Notes under the pieces: model-generated
Databases searched by the model: none
Seen by the model: only the letters and a program-made list of their open reading frames with translations
What the model was told of the DNA's origin: nothing
In this document: piece after piece, positions 1-9,531 of the stretch
Position numbering within the stretch: the stretch's first letter is position 1
How the letters are laid out: each line of letters begins with the position of its first letter
Source of the DNA: Candidatus Vondammii sp. HM_W22
GTDB lineage: Bacteria; Pseudomonadota; Gammaproteobacteria; Chromatiales; Chromatiaceae
DNA: 64,000 nucleotides
NCBI RefSeq assembly: GCF_022530855.2
Contig: NZ_CP099567.1
Span: 1,984,001 to 2,048,000 of the forward strand
Direction of reading: 5' to 3'
Made by a program: the position numbers and the translations under genes

Positions 1-48
1 CACCAGCACGGCCATTATCACGGCACCGGCCAGAAGCATTTTAAGCAT
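1..48 (-). CDS. Start of an unidentified gene downstream of rnfA (partial)
   Basis: An ATG at 48 (minus strand) overlaps the rnfA stop codon by 8 nt, the tight spacing seen elsewhere in this operon. Only about 16 codons lie in the window. They read MLKMLLAGAVIMAVLV, which is hydrophobic and could be a signal peptide or membrane anchor. Rnf operons are often followed by accessory genes such as ApbE-type flavin transferases or small membrane proteins, but nothing here identifies the product. It should be co-transcribed with rnfA. Confidence 0.45.
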   Translation of the reverse strand, partial: MLKMLLAGAVIMAVLV

Positions 49-631
49 GAGAACCGCCCAGTCCGGCAAAACCCATGAACGCCAGTGAGAGCAGGCCTGC
101 CAGCATCAGACTCATGGCAGCACCTTGACTGACACTGGGCACCTTGGCCAGTTCCAGTTTTTCACGCAGTCCTGCCATCAGCATCAAGGCGACGGTAAAG
201 CCGACACCTGCACCGATACTGAACGAGAGACTCTGGAGGAAATTGTATTCACGGTAGGTCTGAAACAGGGCCAGCCCAAGAATTGCGCAGTTAGTGGTGA
301 TCAACGGAAGAAAAATACCCAGCGCCCTGAACAGACCCGGACTGAATTTTTTCAACACCATCTCGACCAATTGCACTGCGGAGGCGATTACAGCGATGTA
401 GCAGATCAGCCTCAGAAACTCGATATCGAACATCACTAGAAGTTGGTTGATACCGTAGGCGCAGATGGAGCTGACCAGCATGACAAACATGGTCGCCAGC
501 CCCATATTCCAGGCGGTCTCTTTTTTCGCGGAGACGCCGAGAAAAGGACAGATACCGAGAAACAGTGCCAGTACAAAATTGTTGATCACCGCTGCATTCA
601 GAAAGATAAATCCAAGCGAGTTAGGATCCAT
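41..631 (-). CDS. rnfA: Rnf electron-transport complex subunit RnfA
   Basis: RnfA is an integral inner-membrane subunit of the Rnf ferredoxin:NAD+ oxidoreductase, which couples electron transfer to ion movement. The 196-residue product is almost entirely hydrophobic with about six predicted membrane segments. It carries family-typical stretches such as NNFVLALFLGICPFLGVS near the N terminus and TTNCAILGLALF in the middle, where the conserved Cys helps hold the intramembrane Fe-S cluster shared with RnfE. Length matches the family (about 193). Its start overlaps the 3' end of rnfE by 11 nt, so the two are translationally coupled. No defects are visible. Confidence 0.96.
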   Translation of the reverse strand: MDPNSLGFIFLNAAVINNFVLALFLGICPFLGVSAKKETAWNMGLATMFVMLVSSICAYGINQLLVMFDIEFLRLICYIAVIASAVQLVEMVLKKFSPGLFRALGIFLPLITTNCAILGLALFQTYREYNFLQSLSFSIGAGVGFTVALMLMAGLREKLELAKVPSVSQGAAMSLMLAGLLSLAFMGFAGLGGSHA

Positions 632-1283
632 GGGCCGTTGCTCCTTCCGACTCTAGCAATTTGCGTTCTTTACGCTGCTTCAGCCACTCGAACAGCAGCA
701 GCCAGGCACCAAGCACGAAGAAACCACCGGGTGGCAAAATCATCACCACCCAGGGTTCAAAGTTGGAACTGAAGATTTGAAAACCGAGTATCATCCCGCT
801 GCCCAGCAGCTCCCGAACCGTTCCCAGACAGAGCAGTGCGATGGTAAAACCAACCCCCATACCCAATGCATTCACCACTACGGGGGCAAACCGCTGTTTC
901 GAGGCGTAAGCCTCGGCCCTGCCGAGAATGACGCAGTTGACCACAATCAGCTGAATAAACGCCCCAAGCGCATTATAGAGATCCAGACTGATAGCCTGAA
1001 TCACATAATCCACAATAGTCACAAAGGTGGCGATAATAATAATGTAAGTGGCAATACGAACCTGTTTCGGAATCGCTTTGCGCAGCAGGGAGATCAATGC
1101 ACCGGAAGCCACCAGAACGAAGGTGGTGGCGACTCCCATGGCAATGGCATTCATCGTGGAGTTGGTTACTGCCAGTACCGGACACATGCCCAGCAGCATG
1201 ACAAATACCGGGTTCTCTTCCCAGATACCCCGCATGAAAGTATCCAGCGTTACCTGCTCTTGTTGATTTGGTAATGTTGCCAT
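621..1283 (-). CDS. rnfE: Rnf electron-transport complex subunit RnfE
   Basis: RnfE is the second six-helix membrane subunit of the Rnf complex and pairs with RnfA in inverted topology. The 220-residue product shows the family signatures NPVFVMLLGMCPVLAVT near residue 25 and VNCVILGRAEAYASK near residue 115. The latter includes the conserved Cys thought to ligate the membrane [2Fe-2S] cluster. The C-terminal tail is charged and probably cytoplasmic. It lies 7 nt after rnfG and overlaps rnfA by 11 nt, consistent with one transcript. Length is normal. Confidence 0.96.
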   Translation of the reverse strand: MATLPNQQEQVTLDTFMRGIWEENPVFVMLLGMCPVLAVTNSTMNAIAMGVATTFVLVASGALISLLRKAIPKQVRIATYIIIIATFVTIVDYVIQAISLDLYNALGAFIQLIVVNCVILGRAEAYASKQRFAPVVVNALGMGVGFTIALLCLGTVRELLGSGMILGFQIFSSNFEPWVVMILPPGGFFVLGAWLLLFEWLKQRKERKLLESEGATAHGS

Positions 1284-1290
1284 GTTCAGC

Positions 1291-1989
1291 CTATTCTATG
1301 CTTCCCGGTTTCTCTTTAAGTTGCTCCAGATGCCGGGCTATGAGTGGGAACATCTTCTGGCCACTCTGGTTCAGCATCCGACCTATAGCCTTGGAGGAGA
1401 TGGTTGCTCCGGAGATACTGTCGATCTGCCAGGGTTCGCCCTTAGTACCGTGTTTTACCGCCTTTATCTCATGCTCCAACGCAGTTCCAGGGCCATTGAC
1501 CCTGCCGTCAAGAGCTTCAAAGTTTTTCAGGAATTCCGGATCAAAAGCGATCTTATCGCCCAATCCCGGAGTCTCAGCCATTTTCAGTATCTTGATACCG
1601 GTAATGCACTCACACCCCGGATTGTAGCCATAAAGAATGCGGATCACATCCTGATAGCCGATGGCTGCCGCCTCCAGCGCAATACCCTGTAGATCACCTT
1701 TCTCATTATAGGTTGCATAAATGGTTTCACCCTGATCAGAGGTTGAGGTCTCTGCGGGAAAGAGCCCGTCGGGGCCGATAATGAAATCCCTGCGGGAGAT
1801 CGCACCCGGCACCACTTTGAACACCGCTTTTTCAATGGCAATGCGCTTGTTCTCTTCGATAATCGGTTTGGTCCACTGGAACACCAGCACGACCATAAAC
1901 CCCGCCAGCATGGCAATGCCGCCCAGGGTGCGCAGCATGGCGATAGTCGGAGTCTGCGGCTGAATGTGAGTCTGATCTGTATCGCTCAT
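1291..1989 (-). CDS. rnfG: Rnf electron-transport complex subunit RnfG (covalent FMN protein)
   Basis: RnfG is a periplasmic-facing, membrane-anchored flavoprotein of the Rnf complex. The 232-residue product has one N-terminal membrane segment (about residues 20-40, LGGIAMLAGFMVVLVFQ). Near residue 190 it has the SGAT motif (SISGATISSKA), whose Thr carries covalent FMN in characterised homologues. An ApbE-type enzyme would be needed for that attachment; none is visible in the window. The start overlaps the rnfD stop by 4 nt. Length is slightly above the Escherichia coli RsxG size (206). Confidence 0.95.
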   Translation of the reverse strand: MSDTDQTHIQPQTPTIAMLRTLGGIAMLAGFMVVLVFQWTKPIIEENKRIAIEKAVFKVVPGAISRRDFIIGPDGLFPAETSTSDQGETIYATYNEKGDLQGIALEAAAIGYQDVIRILYGYNPGCECITGIKILKMAETPGLGDKIAFDPEFLKNFEALDGRVNGPGTALEHEIKAVKHGTKGEPWQIDSISGATISSKAIGRMLNQSGQKMFPLIARHLEQLKEKPGSIE

Positions 1990-3041
1990 GACTCACCTCT
2001 CTTCTTGCTGACACCATATACCCTTGGCTGAGTGATCGAGGAGATCATTGGCGAGAGGGCATTGGCGATCAGGATCGCATACATCACGCCTTCCGTGAGA
2101 CCACCAAACAGGCGAATGATAATCGTCAGCGCGCCAATAAAAATGCCATAGAGCCAGACCCCCTTTGGCGTCATCGGCGATGCCACCATATCGGTCGCCA
2201 TAAACATGGCACCCAACATGAGACCACCGGAGAACAGCATAAACTGAGGCGGTGGGTAGATCTCCGGGTTCATCAGATAGAACGGTAGCGAAATAATGAT
2301 CACACCGGCAAACACACCGGCCGGTATCCGCCAATTCATCATGTTGCGGAAAGCCAGATAGAGGCCACAGAGAAAAATCAGGATGGCAGAGGTCTCACCT
2401 GCCGACCCAGCGACTACCCCTGTCAGCAGATCCATTGTATCGGCTGAAATATGTTCAAATTTCTGTAATGCCAATGGGGTTGCGCCGGTAAAACTATCAG
2501 TGGCGTGCTCCCGCACCCAATCAGTGGTATCCACCGGAGACATAAAGGGGGGCGCCAGAGTGGAGGGTATGAACTCCTGAAACCGGCCGGGTGCAAAAGC
2601 TGGCGTCCAGGTGGTAATGGCAACCGGAAATGCCGCCTGCACGAAGGCCCGCCCCACAAGCGCCGGGTTCATCACATTAAAGCCGAGACCGCCAAACAGT
2701 GATTTACCCAGACCGATGGCAATAAAGCCGGCGACAGCAGCCATCCAGAGAGGAAAACCAGGCGGCAGTGTCAAAGCCAGCAACAGGCCGGAAATGACAA
2801 CGCTGAAGTCCCGGGTGGTACCTGGCCGATCAGCCATCCAATTGAAAAAAGACTCTGTTGCAACACAGGTCAGGGTCGTTACCAGGATCAGCACAAGCGC
2901 GCTGATCCCGAACTGATAGACTGACCAGGCACAGACAGGCAGCAAAGCATAGATCACGTTACGCATGATCTGATCGACAGAGATCGCCCTTTTCACATGA
3001 GGCGACGTTCTGATCTCAACTGTTTTATGTTTGGTTCCCAT
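1986..3041 (-). CDS. rnfD: Rnf electron-transport complex subunit RnfD (covalent FMN protein)
   Basis: RnfD is a polytopic membrane subunit that binds FMN covalently and passes electrons across the membrane. The 351-residue product has about ten hydrophobic segments. Near residue 185 it has SFTGATPLA, the (S/T)GAT flavinylation motif. Further family stretches include FGGLGFNVMNPALVGRAF and FATDMVASPMTPKG-like sequence near the C terminus. The protein begins with a short polar cytoplasmic segment and follows rnfC after 72 nt. The stop overlaps rnfG by 4 nt. No frame damage is seen. Confidence 0.96.
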   Translation of the reverse strand: MGTKHKTVEIRTSPHVKRAISVDQIMRNVIYALLPVCAWSVYQFGISALVLILVTTLTCVATESFFNWMADRPGTTRDFSVVISGLLLALTLPPGFPLWMAAVAGFIAIGLGKSLFGGLGFNVMNPALVGRAFVQAAFPVAITTWTPAFAPGRFQEFIPSTLAPPFMSPVDTTDWVREHATDSFTGATPLALQKFEHISADTMDLLTGVVAGSAGETSAILIFLCGLYLAFRNMMNWRIPAGVFAGVIIISLPFYLMNPEIYPPPQFMLFSGGLMLGAMFMATDMVASPMTPKGVWLYGIFIGALTIIIRLFGGLTEGVMYAILIANALSPMISSITQPRVYGVSKKRGES

Positions 3042-3113
3042 GGGTCTCAGTGTTAGTTAAATGCTGATTGGTATCTGTCCAGAAACAACAGTGACGCGTT
3101 TGAATGCGTTAAG

Positions 3114-4457
3114 TCACGCCGCCGTTTTAGCTTCCCTATTGATCGCTTTGGCGATACGAAAATACTGGGTCAGGGGTATATTGGAGGGGCAGACATAACT
3201 GCAGCTGCCACACTCAAAGCAGTCATTAAGGTGATACTCTTGCGCCATGGTTTCATACTGCCTGACTCCCGCAAGCTGGCCCAGCATAGAGGGGTTGAGT
3301 AATATCGGGCAAGCATCCAGACAGGCACCACACTTGATGCAGGGGTAGACTGGATGATCCCGCTCGTCCCGTTCAAACACCACCACCCCGGAAACACCCT
3401 TGGTGATAGCCACATCCTGGGAGGCGACCGACATACCCATCATCGGGCCGCCCATAATCACTTCAGTCGATTCTGAAGTGGTGCCCACCTGCTCCATCAG
3501 AAACCGCAGTGGGGTCCCTATCGGAACCAGATAATTTCCTGGCTTCTTTGCACCTGGCCCGGAGACAGTCACCACCCGTTCGATCAGCCCCCGACTCTTG
3601 GGAATCAGTTCTCCCAACTGGGCCATTGTGCCCACATTGTAGACAGCCACGCCGATGTCAGCCGGGATACCGCCGGAGGGGACCTCTTTATCCAACAGGC
3701 TGGTAATCAGCATCTTCTCAGCACCCTGGGGATACTTGGTCACCACCGCCTCAACGGTAATTTCGCTATCCGTCGGCAATGCCGTCTTGATATGTGCCAC
3801 CGCATCCAGCTTGTTATCTTCTACACCGATAATCGCCCGTTTCGCACCAGTTGCCTTAATCACCATCCGGATACCGCGGATCATACAATCGGTCTGTTCC
3901 AGCATCACCCGATGATCGCAGGTAAGGTAGGGTTCGCATTCACAACCATTGATGATAAGAATATCTATCTGCTTTCCTTCCGGTGGCAGCAGTTTCACAT
4001 GGCTGGGGAATGCCGCCCCGCCAAGCCCCACCATGCCGCACGCCTGTACCGCCTTGACCAGCTCTTCAGCAGTCATGGCATCCACATCTATCGGTGCCTG
4101 ATAGAGCACCTCTTGGGTAGCGGCCGGGTAGGTTTCGATAATAATCGCCCGGGCCTTGGGGCCCTCTGCGGTAGCAACCAGCTCATCGATGGATCTGACC
4201 ACACCGGTCACCGGTGAGTGCATGGGTACGGAGACAAAACCTCCCGCCTTCGCAATCGGCTCACCCCGCACCACCTCCTGTCCAACCTTGACCAGGGGGA
4301 TTCCCGGTGCGCCACGGTGTTGTGACAGCGGAATAATCATCTTAGGAGCAAAAAACAGGCGTCGAACCGGCAGACCTGCCGTCAACGCTTTATGTTCCAT
4401 GGGATGAATCCCATGATTAAAGGTCTTACGCCGTCTGAAGATAGCGGATAACTTCAT
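3114..4457 (-). CDS. rnfC: Rnf electron-transport complex subunit RnfC
   Basis: RnfC is the peripheral cytoplasmic subunit that exchanges electrons with NAD(H). The 447-residue product has an N-terminal RnfC barrel-like domain with FNHGIHP. A Complex-I 51 kDa-like FMN/NADH-binding segment follows (GMVGLGGAAFPSHVKL, residues about 140-155). Two 4Fe-4S motifs lie near residue 372 (CIKCGACLDACP) and residue 411 (CFECGSCSYVCP). It lacks the long Ala/Lys-rich C-terminal extension of enterobacterial RsxC, so it is the short form. It sits 75 nt after the oxidoreductase gene in the same direction. Confidence 0.96.
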   Translation of the reverse strand: MKLSAIFRRRKTFNHGIHPMEHKALTAGLPVRRLFFAPKMIIPLSQHRGAPGIPLVKVGQEVVRGEPIAKAGGFVSVPMHSPVTGVVRSIDELVATAEGPKARAIIIETYPAATQEVLYQAPIDVDAMTAEELVKAVQACGMVGLGGAAFPSHVKLLPPEGKQIDILIINGCECEPYLTCDHRVMLEQTDCMIRGIRMVIKATGAKRAIIGVEDNKLDAVAHIKTALPTDSEITVEAVVTKYPQGAEKMLITSLLDKEVPSGGIPADIGVAVYNVGTMAQLGELIPKSRGLIERVVTVSGPGAKKPGNYLVPIGTPLRFLMEQVGTTSESTEVIMGGPMMGMSVASQDVAITKGVSGVVVFERDERDHPVYPCIKCGACLDACPILLNPSMLGQLAGVRQYETMAQEYHLNDCFECGSCSYVCPSNIPLTQYFRIAKAINREAKTAA

Positions 4458-4532
4458 ACTTCAATGCTCAGATCAGGTGTGGGGAACGAGGAGCCATCTT
4501 TTACTGTCACCTCGTTCCCCTATTTCTTCTGT

Positions 4533-7500
4533 TTACTGGTATTTTTCAGCGCGTTTCACCAACTTGTCGAGGTCTTTCTCATTGGGATTCCAGGGAGTCC
4601 CCGGATGCAGACATCCAGCAGTGCACTTCTCTGCGGCCTTGACCATATCCTTATAGGGTCCACCTTTGGGATCGACCACGATGGCAAGCTTGTCATCGTT
4701 ATAGGCAAAAATCTTTGGATTGAGATCAGTGCACTCGTCACAGGCCGTACACTCAGGTGTCTCGATCCAGAGAGCTTCATAGTCGCCCGGTGCCGCGCCA
4801 TTTCCGCCGGCACCGGGCATCGCCATATCGCTCAAAGCGGATATATCGCCGTTATTGGCCAAGGCTAGCAAGCTGGAGGAGAGCTTCTGCGCCATCTCTG
4901 CCTTTGCCTTATCGGCAATGGCCTGGACGTCCACAACGTTGGAGACACCGGCAAGGGATTTCAGCTGGTGCCAGAAGTCGAGACGCTCCTCACAGGACTT
5001 GACGATCTCCTGGGCCACCAGAATCCGCATCAGGCGGTTCTTCCCGTCCACCGCCCAGATGTAGGGGTATATACCTTCCCGGTCATCCTCATCCAACTCC
5101 AGAAATTCATGGAGCTGAAGCATATCGTCATTCCAGGCATCCTGGGGTACTTTGCGGAAATGCTTGCGGAAACGGCCTTCGGAGAAGGCAAACTCGGCAA
5201 AGGTCACAGGCACCTCAAGAGTCCCCTCCTTGCCGCTCTCATCCACATAGGCGAGCTTATAGCTGGTCCAGTCGTCATCGATGGCAGGGTTACCCTCAAG
5301 ATCACAGCACTCTTCAAAGGTAGTACCATCATCCGGGTTATAGCGGAACAACGGATAAGCACGGGAATCCAGCGACAGCTTGGCCTGTGCAGTTGCCGCA
5401 TCATCCGCCACGCCGTGCTCAGGCTGACAAGTGGTATAGATATTGAACAGGGCCGGACGGCGGCTATTCAGTCCATCAATGTAACCCTCAAGCATGTGGG
5501 TGATATTACCCACTGAACTCTGCAGAACAAAACTGGTACGGTGGGCCATGCCGATTATCGCCATCTCTTTGCGGATTTCGGTTTTGCCTTTCCACGCTTT
5601 GCCATAGGGCGACATATCCGCCACCTGTCCGACAAAGCCTGAGGTACAAGCCTGACCGCCCGTATTGGAATAGACTTGGGTATCCAGCACCAGAATTTTT
5701 ACCGGCACACCGGACGCCAGAACCCGGGAGAGGTTCTGAAATCCGATATCATACATAGCACCATCACCACCAATGGAGACAACCGGTGGGCAGAGCAGCC
5801 ACTCTTCATCACTGAACGATTTCCAGCCGAAGTAGGTGAAAAACTCATCGTGCTGTTCAGGGTTGTATTTGCCTTCCAGTTCAAGTTTGGCCTGACGGAT
5901 CACTTTGAAGCCTTCGGTCATTTTGGCCATGTGGCCTTCGAAAATGCCCAGAGCTACGGAAGGACTGTCCTGGAACAGATGACTGGTCCAGGGGAAAGGA
6001 TAGGGATTGAAGGGAAAAGTGGAACCCCAGACCGAGGTACAACCGGTTGAATTGATGATTCCCATGCCAGCACGGCCCTGGCCGGTCTTGCCATCGGTGT
6101 AAAGCCACTTCAGGTGCCGCAGTTTTTCCAGTAGCTGGGTGGTCCACTGCAGCCACTGCTGGTCAACCGGCTGATCACTGTTCGTCAGAGTGGCTGAGAG
6201 GTCAGACAGCGTCAAATCGGAGTCCTTATGGTTCTCAACTGCTTCATTGACCGCTGTAATATTGGAAAGGTCCATCCCTTCAGCCAACTTCAGACGGATA
6301 TGGGTCTCCAGGCGGTTGATCAGATCATCAATCTCCGACAGGTGTTTTTTCACCCGAGGCTGCATCAATGCCGTAGCGGCACCGGTAAACAGATGGATCG
6401 CCGTCTTCTCACCACAACCCAGGCAGGCACCATCGCCGGAGAGCATGGATTCGTAGTTACTCTTGTTCAGCAGCAGAGTCTCAAGGGCACCGATCTTCTC
6501 ATCCAGGTCATCAACACGGATAAAATCGGCATCTGTAGTCGGCAGTTCAAGCCAGAAGTTCCAATCCTTCTGCATTCTGCCGATGGCTTCCTTGGTCTGT
6601 GGTTCGGCGATCAAAGCGCCATCGTCACACACCTCGACACACTCCATACAGCCTTTGCAGGTGTAGGGATTGATGGTGATGGAGAAGAGCCCGCCAGAGC
6701 CTTTATTCTTCTTTTCGCGGTTACTGTAGTAAGGCTTGGTAATAGAGAACTCAAACCCATCAATAGCCTGCAGAAACAGGGCGAACTCTTTTTCAAGATT
6801 CTGCTTGGCATCCTCTTCCAGTTCTGAATTTGCCACCACTTCCAGCACGGCCTGATCGAGAAGTTTTGAGACGATGGCCGCCTCACCTTCAGTTTCGATC
6901 AGTTCACGCAGCCGTTTCTCCACTTTGCGGGACTCGCGGCGCAGATAGAGCGTTGGGGTCCCCTTAGTCTCGATACGCTCGATAGCCGTAGCAAACACTT
7001 CGGAAACAGAGCTGACAAGACCCGGAATGGCGCTATCAGGACAGGTAGTATAGCAGTCACCGCAGGCAGTACAGTTCTCGGTGACAAACTTCGGATATTC
7101 GAAGCGAATCTGGGTCATGTCACGGTAGATACCGGTAGCCGCCGGAATGATGCTGGTGGCCATGTAGGGGTCGGCGAGGTTGTCGTTGCCACGCCCACTC
7201 ATGTAGAAGGAACCCGTCTGCTCCCAGAAGCGATGCACGTCAGAAAGTTTACCGTCACCCTCAGGCAGACGCTGGAGCATCACGGGAAGTCCAATGCTCT
7301 TTTTCAGATCCTGCTTGGTCAAACCTACCTGTTTTTCAGTAATCTCAGTAATCTCGTCAAAACCGCGGCGCACCACCCGAAGGTTGTCCGCTACGACGCG
7401 CTCGCCCTTACTGCCAAATTTATCACGCAGCTGAACTTCAATCGCCTCGAACAGACCCTCTTCGGTCAAATTCGAGCGATCTCTCAAAGGAGATGCGGCA

Positions 7501-9422
7501 AAGAAAGCACCCTGGAAAGCGTTGCCCTGCATGCGGAACTGCAGCTCTGCGTTGGATGCCTCTTCTCTGGCAATTTTAAAACCATCGACGTAAAAAACCC
7601 GAATGCCGTGGTCATTGATGTATTTCTGATGAGGCACCGGAATCTCGGCCCACACCTCTTCCTGAGTCTCCAGGCTGCTTTGAATGATGAATATGCCATT
7701 CTCTTTCAAACCATAAAGCGGATTGGAGTGACCGAAGACATTGGGATCCGGGGAGAGCACCACATCCACATAGTGGTATTCACAGTTGAGCCGGATCGGT
7801 TCTGGTGCAGCCGACAGATAATAGGTGGTTGGCTGCCCTTTCTTCTCCGAACCATACTTGGGGTTAGCGCGAATATCGTAACCCAGCAGGTCATAGAGAG
7901 TCATGGCTAAGTTTTTGCCGGTAGTAATAGCACCCCAGCCGCCCACCGAGTGCATCCGTACGGTAATCGCCCCTTTGGGCAACAGATCCGGATTTTCACT
8001 GCCTTTGACCGACATTTTTGCGAGATGAGGATAGGCCTCAAGCAGTTCATTCTGGCGGATTTCTGCCTTGGGATCGGTCGGTTCACGGACAAAATCTATG
8101 CCCAGATAGAAGAACTTGCGCTTATCCCCCTCCGGCAACATATTCTCAATAGCACCGATCAAACCCTCCGGCTGCAGGTCGCGGGAACCAAGACCATAAG
8201 AGGCGGAAAAAAGCGCCGGGGTATCGTTCTGCTTATAGCTGCTGTAGCTAGCGTAGGGTTTGTCACCGCTGGTGCCATTCTCAATACATTTGGTGATGGC
8301 GGCCCGAATCTCGCGGATCAGCGGCAGATCCTCAGCCAGGGGCTGATCGGTACGTTCCAGCACCGCCACACCCTTTTTACCCTTCAGTGCCTGGCCAATC
8401 AGGTCGCCGGGGAATGGACGGTACATAGTGACATTGAGCACACCCACCTTCAGCTTGTGGGTCTCACGAAGATAGTCGACTACTGCCTCGGCCTGAACAA
8501 CCATCGAGCCCTGGCCGACGATGACATAGTCAGCATCATCCATCTTATAGTTGGCAACGCGGTTGTAGCGACGACCGGTCAGTTCATAGTACTCATCCAT
8601 CACCTCATCGGTAATATCGGAAATATGCTCGAAAAAATAGGGCCGCTGTGCCGCCACCGCCTGCATATAGGCATCTTGGTTCTGTACTGAACCGGAAAGC
8701 ATGGGATTATCCACATCCCAAAGCTCCGGTACCCGGCGGCGCTTTTCGCCGTAAAGCATCTTCTGCGCTGGCGTCGGGCAGTCGATAATATCATCTGGGC
8801 GACCACAGAATTCAGCTATCAGCTCTCGCTCAGGCACCATCAGAGGTTCGATCAAATGGGTGGTCAGAAAGCCATCCTGAGCCACGGCGGCCGGAGTCAG
8901 GCTCTGTTCCGCTATCTTGCGGCCGATCAAGTTAAGGTCGGCGGCCTCTTGTGCATTTTTACCGAAAACCTGAAAGAAACCTGTGTCGTCAATACAATGA
9001 TAGTCATCATGTCCACAGTGCACATTCAGCGACGCTTTAGTGATGGCCCGGGTACCGATATTCAGTACATAGGGGAGACGCTTGCCCACCGCTGCGTAGA
9101 GGGACTCGTGCATGAATGCAACACCCTGGGCAGAGGAGAAGTTGGTGGCACGCAAACCGGCCATGGACATACCGGCAGTCACGGCGGCAGCGGCATGTTC
9201 CGATTCTGGCTCAACGAAAATCAGCGGCTTGCCGGATACATTGACATGCCCCTTGGCCGTCTCTTCAGCCCAATATTCACCCATCTGGGTAGAAGGGGTG
9301 ATAGGGTAAGCGCCGGCAGCGTCCGCTGCCTCACGTTCACACATGATAACGGCCGTGTTGCCGTCCATCGCCATGCGGATACCGGGATATTTGAACTGCT
9401 TCTGCTCTTTTTTTCCAAACAT
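4533..9422 (-). CDS. nifJ: Giant pyruvate:ferredoxin/flavodoxin oxidoreductase (NifJ/PFOR type)
   Basis: Catalyses reversible conversion of pyruvate and CoA to acetyl-CoA, CO2 and reduced ferredoxin (family knowledge). Visible order, numbered from the ATG at 9422: PFOR domain I with YPITPSTQMGEYW and the CoA/pyruvate region (residues 20-260); domain II (about 300-420); gamma domain (SVGGWGAITTGKNLA, about 500-680); 4Fe-4S motif CTACGDCYTTCPD (about 784) and a second motif CKGCMECVEVCDD (about 921); TPP domain with GACLGCGEKTA (about 995), GDGAMYDIG (about 1217) and NTGGQACTSG (about 1251). A C-terminal extra segment carries CTACDECTDLNPK (about 1556) and a KCTAGCLHPG motif. At 1,629 residues it far exceeds the usual 1,170-1,200. 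MFGKKEQ was chosen as start because family similarity begins there; an upstream in-frame codon at 9464 is possible. It lies between rnfB and rnfC. Confidence 0.93.
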   Translation of the reverse strand: MFGKKEQKQFKYPGIRMAMDGNTAVIMCEREAADAAGAYPITPSTQMGEYWAEETAKGHVNVSGKPLIFVEPESEHAAAAVTAGMSMAGLRATNFSSAQGVAFMHESLYAAVGKRLPYVLNIGTRAITKASLNVHCGHDDYHCIDDTGFFQVFGKNAQEAADLNLIGRKIAEQSLTPAAVAQDGFLTTHLIEPLMVPERELIAEFCGRPDDIIDCPTPAQKMLYGEKRRRVPELWDVDNPMLSGSVQNQDAYMQAVAAQRPYFFEHISDITDEVMDEYYELTGRRYNRVANYKMDDADYVIVGQGSMVVQAEAVVDYLRETHKLKVGVLNVTMYRPFPGDLIGQALKGKKGVAVLERTDQPLAEDLPLIREIRAAITKCIENGTSGDKPYASYSSYKQNDTPALFSASYGLGSRDLQPEGLIGAIENMLPEGDKRKFFYLGIDFVREPTDPKAEIRQNELLEAYPHLAKMSVKGSENPDLLPKGAITVRMHSVGGWGAITTGKNLAMTLYDLLGYDIRANPKYGSEKKGQPTTYYLSAAPEPIRLNCEYHYVDVVLSPDPNVFGHSNPLYGLKENGIFIIQSSLETQEEVWAEIPVPHQKYINDHGIRVFYVDGFKIAREEASNAELQFRMQGNAFQGAFFAASPLRDRSNLTEEGLFEAIEVQLRDKFGSKGERVVADNLRVVRRGFDEITEITEKQVGLTKQDLKKSIGLPVMLQRLPEGDGKLSDVHRFWEQTGSFYMSGRGNDNLADPYMATSIIPAATGIYRDMTQIRFEYPKFVTENCTACGDCYTTCPDSAIPGLVSSVSEVFATAIERIETKGTPTLYLRRESRKVEKRLRELIETEGEAAIVSKLLDQAVLEVVANSELEEDAKQNLEKEFALFLQAIDGFEFSITKPYYSNREKKNKGSGGLFSITINPYTCKGCMECVEVCDDGALIAEPQTKEAIGRMQKDWNFWLELPTTDADFIRVDDLDEKIGALETLLLNKSNYESMLSGDGACLGCGEKTAIHLFTGAATALMQPRVKKHLSEIDDLINRLETHIRLKLAEGMDLSNITAVNEAVENHKDSDLTLSDLSATLTNSDQPVDQQWLQWTTQLLEKLRHLKWLYTDGKTGQGRAGMGIINSTGCTSVWGSTFPFNPYPFPWTSHLFQDSPSVALGIFEGHMAKMTEGFKVIRQAKLELEGKYNPEQHDEFFTYFGWKSFSDEEWLLCPPVVSIGGDGAMYDIGFQNLSRVLASGVPVKILVLDTQVYSNTGGQACTSGFVGQVADMSPYGKAWKGKTEIRKEMAIIGMAHRTSFVLQSSVGNITHMLEGYIDGLNSRRPALFNIYTTCQPEHGVADDAATAQAKLSLDSRAYPLFRYNPDDGTTFEECCDLEGNPAIDDDWTSYKLAYVDESGKEGTLEVPVTFAEFAFSEGRFRKHFRKVPQDAWNDDMLQLHEFLELDEDDREGIYPYIWAVDGKNRLMRILVAQEIVKSCEERLDFWHQLKSLAGVSNVVDVQAIADKAKAEMAQKLSSSLLALANNGDISALSDMAMPGAGGNGAAPGDYEALWIETPECTACDECTDLNPKIFAYNDDKLAIVVDPKGGPYKDMVKAAEKCTAGCLHPGTPWNPNEKDLDKLVKRAEKYQ

Positions 9423-9531
9423 TAGTCTGTCTCTCTGGGTGCGTTCAATCAATGGCAAATTCAAACTGGTTTAACGTAAGCGCGGAGAATCCATGCTGCG
9501 ATTCTCAGTGCGCTAAATATTCAAGCACTCC

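Noticed and set aside
125-1274. Long plus-strand open frames opposite the rnf genes
   Set aside because: They are antisense shadows of rnfA and rnfE with Gln/His/Arg-rich composition and no ribosome sites.
4968-9425. Many plus-strand open frames of 60-250 codons opposite the PFOR gene
   Set aside because: All lie within one well-supported coding gene on the other strand, and their composition follows its codon bias.
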